DNA of 20,691 nucleotides from Apostichopus californicus (Eukaryota; Echinodermata; Holothuroidea; Aspidochirotida; Stichopodidae). The stretch is from the NCBI GenBank assembly GCA_020650975.1, contig JAIPMN010002720.1, positions 1 to 20,691 on the forward strand, read 5' to 3'. The notes below the pieces were generated by a model, which saw nothing but the letters and a program-made list of their open reading frames with translations, was not told where the DNA came from and did no database searches. The translations under genes were made by a program, and so were the position numbers. Every line of letters begins with the position of its first letter. Within the stretch, counting starts at the first letter, position 1. Of this stretch, positions 9,998 to 19,300 are shown piece after piece.

Positions 9998-10374
9998 TTA
10001 TGTTTTAATGCAAATATAACAAGTACAATAAGAGAGTTCTAGGGGGTATAATATGGGGATATTTCCTACAATCTTAACATTTGACACAGGCAAATGTAGT
10101 TTAAGTAAGCGGATATTTCCTTCATTCTTTACATTGGACACAAAAAAATATAGCTGGTAAGTAAGCGAACACGAATAAAAGTTACTTTCATGCTGATGAT
10201 TTGGACATGTAGCAAGTTTTACATCATCGGTTTGCTTCACTAGACACTCGCTAGTAAAATTCAAATTTGGCTTGTACTTTCCATTGCTAACTCTTGAAAT
10301 TTCCACACAAAAATTAGTCAACATGAGTCCCACGTCATAATAAGTCCCTCGACTAAACTTCTCCGTTACCAGTT
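9998..10374 (-). CDS. Weak candidate exon or chance ORF, unknown product
   Basis: A minus-strand frame of about 125 codons follows a good acceptor-like tract (TTGTGTCCTTTCTCAG, exon start 10374, phase 1). It reads LVTEKFSRGTYYDVG at its start and includes an NFTS sequon and several cysteines (ECLV, LATCPN, YSCSL), so it could be extracellular. There is no in-frame ATG near its start, no recognisable domain and no donor in a phase that would join exon A. Its last third overlaps a two-copy ~57-bp DNA repeat (10055-10170), which lowers its credibility. It could be a terminal exon of another gene, or nothing. Confidence 0.15.
10055..10170 (+). repeat. Two-copy imperfect ~57-bp direct repeat
   Basis: GGATATTTCCTACAATC near 10055 recurs as GGATATTTCCTTCATTC near 10112. 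Each is followed by an ACATTKGACACA phrase and then by a TAAGTAAGCG phrase. The copies differ at many positions, so the duplication is old. Confidence 0.65.
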
Positions 10375-10650
10375 CTGAGAAAGGACACAAGTGAAATAGT
10401 AAAAACTCCACGAGTGTCACATGATCATTCCTTCCTCGGTTGATTTCCTCTTCACCAAATCATGGCTCGGCACTCGGTAAATGTATAGCTGAGTGGTTAC
10501 GAGAGCAATTAATTATCTTACTGTGTGTATGATACTACATGTCAATCGTCAATGAAGTCACATGGACAGTTTTGTTTACACATAAGCACTTTTTTCCGTC
10601 AGTAAGCACCGAAAGAGATCCTGATTACCGCAACTCTGTATGCTCCAAGA

Positions 10651-10800
10651 AGACACTTTGGGTGGTAGAATGAGAGGGGAGGTCATTGACCGGTCATAGA
10701 GTGCGCACGGTCTTGAGAGGTTACCAGTTCACTCTAGACACGGCTGAGCAAGAGTGCTGAGGTTGTCAGGAGACAGGTAAGCAAAATTTGAGGTAAATCT
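10651..10800 (+). repeat. Dispersed repeat family, copy A
   Basis: Aligns with 17914-18080 along its length. Shared landmarks in the same order are AGACACT, GGTAGAATGAG, TTGACC, GAGGTTACC-like, ACTCTAGACA and GGAGACAGGTAA. It contains a perfect palindrome TGACCGGTCA (10687-10696). The AGACAG|GTAAGC end looks like a splice donor, but it recurs in the other copies and so belongs to the repeat. There is no coding potential and no clear terminal repeats. Confidence 0.65.
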
Positions 10801-10914
10801 TAGAGCAAGGGGAATATATTATATACTTGAGCGATTCAGCTGACGTTGACAATTTATCTGCTTTTAGTGAATTTAGGTACTTTCACATTGCTTATTGGGC
10901 AAGTACACAATATG

Positions 10915-11290
10915 GTTTTAGAACTTTGACCCCTTTTGACCTTGCTCTGATGAATATATTAAAGACAGAGGGTTCCTAAAGCAAGAGCAGAGAGAATCCA
11001 ATATGTTGAAACCCTCATACATCTTTCTTGAAAGAACGATGGGGGAGATATGCACCGTGGGGGGGAGAACAGTAGTAAAATGACACCATAATACCATATC
11101 ACTATACACATAGTAGGGCAAACATGATAAAGTTGATGAGATATTAAGGCAAGTAATGTAGCATTAATGTAAGCCCTACATGTAAACAATGTAAAAAGTT
11201 GTCATTTTGGAATTGTGTTTACAAGCCAATGAGGCACATGCACACAAAGAGATAGATCTACAGCTGTATACACACACACACACACATACA
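10915..11290 (+). repeat. Possible degraded TGACCTTTGACC-type repeat unit
   Basis: An ACTTTGACC...TTTTGACCTTGC phrase near 10922 and a TTGTGTTTACAAGCC phrase near 11215 match the start and end landmarks of the units at 1-1160. A CA microsatellite at 11269-11286 follows, as in other copies of this repeat. The middle is too diverged to align by eye. Confidence 0.4.
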
Positions 11291-11401
11291 TACAATCATG
11301 ACCAAAACGATCCCTCTGGATCGGACCTTTGACAAGGTATGAAGCAAGACATTTTGTAGTATTTACTGCATGCAGTATACTGGTTCTTTACAAATGTAAC
11401 T

Positions 11402-11403
<2 letters not shown>

Positions 11404-11432
<29 letters not shown>

Positions 11433-11433
11433 A

Positions 11434-11468
<35 letters not shown>
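11404..11468 (+). repeat. ATT microsatellite, 65 bp
   Basis: About 21 ATT units with one interruption (ATAATT near 11431). Poly-isoleucine on one strand and poly-asparagine on the other are reading-frame by-products of this repeat. Confidence 0.95.
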
Positions 11469-13934
11469 CATAATACACCTCATAAAATACACAAAAGAAG
11501 GAATACGGTCATTGAAATCTAACTTCCTCTTCTTTTAGTATATATCTTTATATTTTTCAGCCCAAATATTTCGTACTCGGGATTGCTTGATCGACAGTCA
11601 GCAAAACTCTAATGTACAGTTAAATAAATTAAACAAGAGAACCTGCAGAGTGAACACTTGAGAAAATGAAAATGAATTCTGAAGAAGTGGCTTCCTGGGA
11701 ATGCTACGCACAGTTCTGTGCAGTTTAGTGGTTAGTTTTATTGTAGGAGAGGAAATGTATAAAACAACTTTTTACGATGAGCCAATCATTAAGCATTTTT
11801 TAAAAGACCTACTCCAAACTCTCATCACTACTAGATCACAGGGGCTGAAGTAAGAAAGGAAAAAAAAACACCAAAAGGTTAAGTGCTTAATGTATTTCTA
11901 TCACTCCTATTCTATCAAACCATCATGAATCAACAATACTTGAGATAACAAAAAAATGGGGGTTGATTTAAACTACATGCTTTGGTTCATTCAACATACA
12001 GTCTATTGATGTACTATAACCGTGCTGATAGATCTGGTTGAGCATTTCTTTCTGTACAAATGATACTTTATTTAATCATCATACAGGTACCTGTCACCGT
12101 TCTACATTAACCTAGCTGACAAAAGTTGGTGAAGATTTAGCACTACACCCTAACCTCCCCGCCCCCCTCCCCGCCCCCTGGCCCCCTCCCCAATGACCTA
12201 CTACTCCAGGATCAACATATGTTCCTTCAATTTCCAAATCTACCATTCTCAGAGTCAAACAAACACATAGGTTTTGTCTTCAAACATTGGAAAAACCATT
12301 TGGAATTGACCGCTAAACAGAATTGTCTGATGGGTGGACTCTGTACGTCCTACTGTAGTTGAATTTATTCGCTAATAATGTTTGCAATGCAATTATAACA
12401 CGTTAACTTGCTAGTTGATTGTTTCAAAGCATTTTGAACAGTTTTTGTTACCAGTTAATACACTAGGGTAGATAGGTGTGCGCAGGTTAACAAGACAGTT
12501 AGGAGAGGAGTGAAATTAATGGGTGCTTATACAGTGCTCCATGCTGGTGAAGAAAAGTCTCATTCCAGATGAAAACGATCTAAAAGAATATCACCAAAGC
12601 GTAAATGAAGAGAACAGATTCTTCAGATGAAACTTGACGTACAGTAGTTGTCATCTGAATGGTAGAATCAGAAGGAGGAAGGGGGGGGGGGGAATTGCCC
12701 CAGAGGTGGAATAATGGGGAGGCAGTGCTAACATATTTCCAGTCTTGTAGTTGAGGCACGTACAAAAAATGCATATGTAGGTCGGAGATGGGTAACAGGG
12801 GAGCGGGATTAAATTATGTACACCAAATTGAAGGCTAACATGCGAGAACAATTTATTTGATTAGATCCTCAATATTTGGGACGTCAATTAAAATGTTTCA
12901 AAAATTCATATTTGTTAATTGACATCACCAATCGAAATGACACTTGGCTATAAGTCACGTATATATCCTAATATTATGAAAGGAGATTTCATGATCAAAC
13001 AGCGATTCATAATTTATCAATGTCAACTTACAAAGGATTATTACAGAAAGGGGAATAATACAGCAACTCTCCCGACATTATTAAGTAAGATTCAAACCAA
13101 CTCCTCCATCTTGTAATGTCTCACAACATCTTCACACCAGAGGGAGAGTGGGCACCTTTAATCACTGAAAGCTTTATCTGGCTACAGTATGAGGATACCA
13201 TGCTGTGAGTTGATTAACAATGACCTTCCAAATTATATTTGACCTTGTAAAGAAAAAACAGACAGTGACTGTCCTCTTTCATGTCCAACAAATTATTTGA
13301 GGCAATATCACGGACTGTATGTATACATGTACACAGTACGTAACAGAAATTGGCGATGGTTAGACTTGCAGCAGCAGTCGTGGTCAACGCTAGGACAGGG
13401 CAATTTGAGGAACGAGAGGGCTTTATCAGTGGGGTGGGTTTGGGGCGGTTTTAACTAGTGTTCAAACGATTATGCTTAAACAGAAAATACCGATTTCCAA
13501 TTATTATTTTTTTCATAATCGGACCGATTCAGATTCCGATTATTTGAAAAAGAGAAAATATCCCATTTATATGAAATCGGCAATAAAGTATGTGAAAGAA
13601 AAATTATTGTTGTGATTTCCTCTGTTTCCCTTTGCCTTTTGTATGTACCAAATCACCTCTGGAGTTTCGCAGAAAGAAAAAAATTTATTTTGTTTTACAA
13701 ATTTTCAAAATACGAAAATATGACATAATACCAAGTAAGCACTATGCTAAGCAAATGGCATAACCTCCTCGACGTGTATGTCACCTGTTAATGGCTTAAA
13801 ATGTGCTAAGAATAGTTACTCAAAATATCCATCTCAAAAAGTATCTCAGACAAACCATCCATCTTCAATCTATATACATATAGTTAACCACTTGCAGAAT
13901 GAGGCCTAAAGTCTCTGTATCTGGGTTACATGAA
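11469..13934. other. No gene seen
   Basis: AT-rich single-copy-looking sequence. Noted inside: a C-rich tract at 12155-12191, a run of 12 Gs at 12681-12692, and a cluster of CCGATT/AATCGG motifs at 13489-13580. Short ORFs near 12580-12851 and 12919-13116 show no domain and no splice context. Confidence 0.5.
12155..12191 (-). other. Dense C-rich tract, G-quadruplex-prone on the minus strand
   Basis: Six C runs of four to six bases (CCCC, CCCCCC, CCCC, CCCCC, CCCCC, CCCC) lie within 37 bp, separated by one to three bases. On the minus strand this meets the usual four-tract quadruplex pattern with spare tracts; on the plus strand it could form an i-motif. Folding is inferred. Confidence 0.6.
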
Positions 13935-14545
13935 AAATTTGGATGAACTGCCTGATCGAACACATATTTAGCTGGGTATACGATTATGTAGAACAGGTCT
14001 ATTAGTACTAAGGATTCTACATACCAATCAGTTTAATTACAATTTAATTTGGCTATTAACTTTTTTCTCCTGATGCGCTATGATTAAATTTGGATGAACT
14101 GCCTGATCGAACACATATTTAGCTGGGTATACGATGATGTACAGTAGAACAGGTTTATTAGTACTAAGGATTCTACATACCAATCAGTTTAATTACAATT
14201 TAATTTAGCTATTAACTTTTTTCCCCTGATGCGCTATGATTAAATTTGGATGAACTGCCTGATCGAACACATATTGAGCTGGGTATACGATTATGTAGAA
14301 CAGGTTTATTAGTACTAAGGATTCTACATACCAATCAGTTTAATTACAATTTAATTTGGCTATTAACTTTTTTCCCCTGATGCGCTGTGATTAAATTTGG
14401 ATGAACTGCCTGATCGAACACATATTTAGCTGGGTATACGATGATGTAGAACAGGTTTATTAGTACTAAGGATTCTACATACCAATCAGTTAATTACAAT
14501 TTAATTTGGCTATTAACTTTTTTCCCCTGATGCGCTGTGATTAAC
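13935..14545 (+). repeat. Tandem array, ~151-bp unit, four copies
   Basis: Units start GGATGAACTGCCTGATCG at 13941, 14092, 14248 and 14399, spaced 151, 156 and 151 bp. The second unit has a 5-bp insertion (GATGTACAGTAGAAC for GATTATGTAGAAC). The copies are nearly identical, differing at a few single bases. Each unit carries an inverted pair, TGTAGAA and TTCTACA, around a TTAGTACTAA palindrome. The array ends cleanly at TGATTAA near 14544. No frame through it is open for long. Confidence 0.95.
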
Positions 14546-15060
14546 TCACAAATGTTAATTTCTGTAGTTTGTGCGTGTATCAATAAAGATTAATATCACT
14601 TAATACCTAATATTGCTTTTCCTACAGTATATGAACAGCAGTCACTCTACTCTAAAATAAAGTCCACAGAGAATGTAATACCAGAGCTCTGCTGAATCGG
14701 AAGAAGCTTTCTGAATGGTATGTTCAGAAGGAAGAGGGCGAATTTCTTTCATAGACAGGGTCATTGGGGGCGCAGTGCAAGAATGCTACCAGTGATTAGG
14801 CTAGAGTGGATCGGAGTGCATATGTATAGGAGGAGACAGGTTAGAACTCTAGGAAATGGGAAAATTGCTAGCAGTTTATAGTGTTCCTGATTTGATTAGA
14901 ACTACTTGCAGCTCACTGCATTCTGCCACTTCCCAAGTCTGATATCAGAGAAGTTTATTTCCTTGATAGGAGCTGGAATCTACACAAAAAATCCTTTCAT
15001 ATAATACTGAGGGAACTTGTCTCTAGTGGAGGAAAGAGCTTTCTATCGGACCAGCCATTG

Positions 15061-15099
15061 CCCCTCTTTCCCCTTCCCCCACCCCCTTCACCCCCCTTT
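15061..15099 (-). other. C-rich tract, G-quadruplex-prone on the minus strand
   Basis: C runs CCCC, CCCC, CCCCC, CCCCC and CCCCCC separated by short T/A spacers. The minus strand carries five G tracts with short loops. Confidence 0.5.
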
Positions 15100-16897
15100 T
15101 TGTTTTATCATGTTCCTTAAAAGATGACTGCGGGCAGACCTTTTGGGGATTTTACCGTTGTAAACTTGTAGTCCCAAAGGAAACAAACCTTTGAGCGCAG
15201 GTAACGATTCTTTTTCCCAAGATTACAAATAAAATAGAACAGAACACCCATGGATGAGATCCAGCTTCTGTAACAGCTCCCTGAACCAACAACATTAATC
15301 ATTGACAACTTTGCCATGGGAATGATGTCACATGAAGCCCTTAACAATGTTGTTCTTCAATTTATTTTTGGCAGTGTTCCTGACAAGGATGGTGGAGTTG
15401 ACCGAGTGGCCAACAGGTGTCACACAAACCGACCATATATTCAAACAACACCCTTGCCAAGAATTGGGTGACATTAAATATCCGCAACTACAACATAACA
15501 GTTCGCTACATGTATATGCTAGTCTAGCAATAAATGGTACTGACCTGTTCTCCACCTACTACTGTACAGTACCAGCCAAACAAGGACACATGTGACACCA
15601 CAGACAATTAATCTTCTTTTGCTTCTATGGTGACTGGAGGTGTGAGGTGTGCTGGCAGAAGGTGATGCAAGTTGACATTGTAAAGATTTGAAGCTTTAAT
15701 AACCCATTTATGAACTCTAGCCTTGACTTTGTCATGTGCCCTTGTTGTACCATCTTGGTTGTTAATTGATTAGTGCTCTGTTAATGGATTTGTGTCACAA
15801 CAGGGCTAGTACTACTCTATACATATATACACAGGTGGGGAGGACTACAGTGGAATATATATGTGACCAGAAATGAAGTAAAATTACTGTTTAGCTTATT
15901 ATATGTGCTGTATAACCTAATCCTGGGGTGTGAACTTCATTAATCTTCCAGAATATTGACAGAAAAATATGCTAACCAATGGCCATGCTTCTTTCTCTTC
16001 TGAGTTGTGTCGACGAACATCGTCAAGAAAAACCCTATTGTTACAGCATATAAGAAATCACTCAATGCATCCCACCACAGTTGTACAGGATTGCATACAG
16101 TAGTCATTGCACAATATCAGGTAGGCAACAAGTCCGAAGGAAGCTTAGTTTAAACTTGACTCATTTGCAAAGCGCAATATAGATGAACGAATGATTGATC
16201 AAATTCACTGACACGCTATAACTTGACAATAGCCCCTCAATGGTAAAACAACAGGGATTTTACAAGGGCATTTTTCATCTCATGTCTCCCCAAAAATCTC
16301 CCCCAATGATGTTATTTCGTGAGCTCTACTGGACATAACAAGCGTGGAATGGCCCCTCCGCCCCTATGTATTTCCAACGCTGATATACTGTACATGTACA
16401 CACAATGTAAACACAATCTCCTTTTTTTCGGTTTATGTCGCAAAACAATACCTACTGCATGACCTGTCACAGTTCTTCTTTATTCGAGGTAAAATATCTT
16501 TGATATGCAGTCGAAATTCAAATCTTTCTCTTCAAGGTCAAAAGTCACTCGAAAAATGTATTGTAAGATTTGGCAAAGTTTTCATCTATATTGTCCATTG
16601 CAGTGTCTGCTACAAGGATCATCAAACCAATTTCACATAGGTGTATGCCCAATCCTCTTGAAAGCTTCCGTCCAACATTTTTTTGTTTCCTTGTTCAGCA
16701 AACTAGCCGAGGTTAAAGCTAAGTGTACCTGGCTGGGATGAGCAAGCAAACAAAAGCAGTGATCAAGGAGATCCTTTGATCATGAGACTCAAGCTCCTCA
16801 AAGAAGGCACGAACCTGAGGTCAATTCTGGAGAGCTATCATATTGAAAATGGAACTAATTTTAGACCTTGAGTTCAGGAATACAGAAAGTGTAGAGA

Positions 16898-16930
16898 GGG
16901 AAAGGGGTTCGGGAAAGGGGGTGGGGGTGG
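16898..16930 (+). other. G-rich tract, G-quadruplex-prone on the plus strand
   Basis: GGG, GGGG, GGG, GGGGG, GGGGG and GG-type tracts with loops of one to four bases. Further GGG tracts follow to about 16955. Confidence 0.55.
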
Positions 16931-17680
16931 CGGTTTGGGCAGCAGTTGGGAAAGGGTTAGGCCTATGATTGTATGTTAAGTCCAGCATGTTGTGTCACAG
17001 GTGTTACACCATTTATCGGCTGGTAGGTACCATTTGAACTCAAACTTTGGAATGAATTTGCCAAATATGACAGATTAAAAGTTCAAAGACATCCAGTGAG
17101 ACTTTTACATATATACTACATACACAGTCAACATAAATCCGTCCAATTTTTCGTCCACGGAGAGTGCCTAAAGAGCAACAGGAGAAAATCCTTTCAAGTA
17201 TGATTTGATTTTTGCGGCTTCTTGAAAAGCAGGAATGAAGTACATGTGGTACGAAAATTAGTTCAGGACCAATTTAAACCTTCAGAGAGCGGTGTGGGAA
17301 ATTTGTTTCCCCGTGAGAAAAAGAGGCTTGCTTAAACAATTGATGATAACTTTGAGGCTCTGGGTTTGTTGTTAAAAATCTATAATTTGGTTGTGACACC
17401 AAAATTTGAACTTGCCATATGAACGGCCACAGTGTGTGCCACTGGAGGTGAAGGGACTTGGAGGCCTTTAGTGTGTATGTCAATGGGGAAATTATATGGG
17501 GTTTGCTTTTACTGTACATTGAGGCTATAACCCAGAAGTGACATAAGGGCCACACTATCTATCCAGAAAATTGCATCATCCTTGCTACTTGGAACTGTGA
17601 CAGCAATGCAGAAAAAACACACAGAAGCTGATTTACTGCAAAGCTGTGTCAACAGTATAAGAGTGAGTCAGTGCGTGAGG

Positions 17681-17700
17681 GTGTGTGTGTGTGTGTGTGT
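17681..17700 (+). repeat. GT microsatellite, 10 units
   Basis: An uninterrupted (GT)10 tract preceded by a degenerate GTGAG-rich stretch. Confidence 0.95.
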
Positions 17701-17913
17701 AAAGCTCTTCGGATATTAGAACACACAGTGTGACTTAATTTTATATGTAAACAAATTATATATCATTATGTCATATCTAGGCAAACTGTAAGTTTAATTC
17801 CAAAGTTCTGAGACTACACCTGAGCATCAGCAAAATACGGCAGGATGTCCGATGGACGTTACCAACCACCAAGATTACACAAAGACCTCAACAGCTCTTT
17901 AGAGCACACAACT

Positions 17914-18080
17914 AGACACTCTGGGGGGTAGAATGAGGAAGAAGGTACCTAGGTTGACCAGAAGTGACTGGTCACTGCGGGGGGTCAGTATTCTAAAGGT
18001 TACCTGGTTACTCTAGACATGGTGTACAACCAATAGTGCAGATGGTTTGAGGAGACAGGTAACCAAGGAAGAAAATTAGA
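17914..18080 (+). repeat. Dispersed repeat family, copy B
   Basis: Aligns with 10651-10800 over its length, with small insertions. At the place of the TGACCGGTCA palindrome it has a longer inverted repeat, TGACCAG (17955-17961) and CTGGTCA (17968-17974), with a 6-base loop. It ends GGAGACAGGTAACC, like copy A. No coding potential. Confidence 0.65.
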
Positions 18081-18139
18081 TACCAACAGAGGGTTACCAT
18101 AGTCCAAGATGTAAGGAGAGATATCATCAGCAAGAAACC

Positions 18140-18215
18140 AACCAGAAACTTTGCTCCAAAAGACACTTTGGCCAGAGAGTCAAAAGTGGCCAGTCACTGA
18201 TGTGCTCAGAGCTGA
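18140..18215 (+). repeat. Dispersed repeat family, partial copy C
   Basis: Shares GCTCCAA(A/G)A(A)GACACTTTGG with the start of copy A, then a GGCCAGTCAC phrase and a GTGCTCAGAGCTGAAAG phrase placed as in the other copies. It lies only about 60 bp after copy B, so the two may be a local tandem pair. The 87-residue frame starting at 18151 crosses this repeat and is not taken as a gene. Confidence 0.45.
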
Positions 18216-18429
18216 AAGATTCACCGACGACTCTGTGCAGCAAGTTGTGTGGAGAGTGTTTAGTGTGGAGGGAATTCAAGTTGTATTTTTCTCAAAACTA
18301 GCGCCAGGAAAAGCATGGTTATGCACCACAGCATGTTCACTTTTGCTTGTTCACCCCATGATCAAACGATTGCCCATTTCATATGAGAACTTTTTCATTA
18401 TTTTCATTATTTAGCTTAAGCTTTACTGC

Positions 18430-19130
18430 CCTGAAATGACCTTTGACCTCTACAATAGGCAAAATGGTTCTTCTTGGATCAACGTACCATGTATGGAAAG
18501 TTCATGGAAGTTTTCCTTTTGAAATTATCAAGGTTTGCAGTCCTTTGATCTCTACAAGGAAAACATCAGTTAGGGATTTTGTTCTTAACTTACTAAGTTG
18601 GGATACACATGCCAAGTATAAAGCTCATCTCAACTTTGCCTTTGAAGTTATATGGAGTTCACAAACCAATTTCAGACATCCACCCCTGTTGACCTCAAAT
18701 GACCTGGAACCATCACAGAATATAATAGCTTTCTCATACTCAACAAGGAGGATCCAGGCAGGATCATATTTTGTTAAGGTTTTACAAGCCAAGTTGACAA
18801 ACAATTTCCTTCACTCACAGAGACACACACACATGCAATCAGTATCCCATCTAGATATTATCAGAGTTTGCCTTTGGCAAGGAATCAAAAATAATAATAA
18901 GTGACCACCAAAATATTATTGCTGTGAGGGCTAAAAATAATACACCCATGATGCATTGCTGTGACTCAATTGGTAAGTGTTTTACAAGTTCTCAGCAAAG
19001 AACCATATAAAGGTTCAGCTCAATCCCAGTTGACACAGAAATAGGTCACCATTTCCCACTGAGAATTTCAAACCAGTTCTCTTTCAACCACAAATGACAT
19101 TTGATCTAGCTCTGATTGGTTTGTACAGTG
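18430..19130 (+). repeat. Diverged TGACCTTTGACC-type repeat units
   Basis: Recurring landmarks: AATGACCTTTGACCTCTACA near 18435, CAAATGACCTGGAACC near 18700 and AAATGACATTTGATCTAGC near 19090. TTTTACAAG ends lie near 18780 and 18981. The spacing and order match the units at the left of the window. A 153-residue frame (18443-18904) crosses these units; it has no domain and starts inside the repeat, so it is treated as spurious. Confidence 0.55.
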
Positions 19131-19300
19131 ATGGTATGTATGTTTCCTATCACTTCTCACTAGCAATTGCCAACAATCATGTAATTCACAAAAAAAAAAA
19201 AAGGAAGCATCATTTGGGGAAAGTGACATATGTATGTATGCACTCTATTTCAAAATCTTGAAACTTTCACCTTTCCTTCCCTATAGCCAAAATGATGAAT

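Larger units (their letters stand above)
14546..17860. other. No gene seen; low-complexity tracts
   Basis: Mostly unremarkable sequence. It contains a possible very diverged dispersed-repeat relative near 14740-14850, a C-rich tract at 15061-15099, a G-rich tract at 16898-16930 and a GT microsatellite at 17681-17700. The longest plus-strand frames (15332-15595, 16344-16640) match no domain I recognise. The former has a hydrophobic start and is discussed under findings. Confidence 0.5.

Noticed and set aside
18443..18904. 153-residue plus-strand ORF
   Set aside because: It crosses several diverged TGACCTTTGACC-type repeat units, has no domain and has no splice or promoter context.
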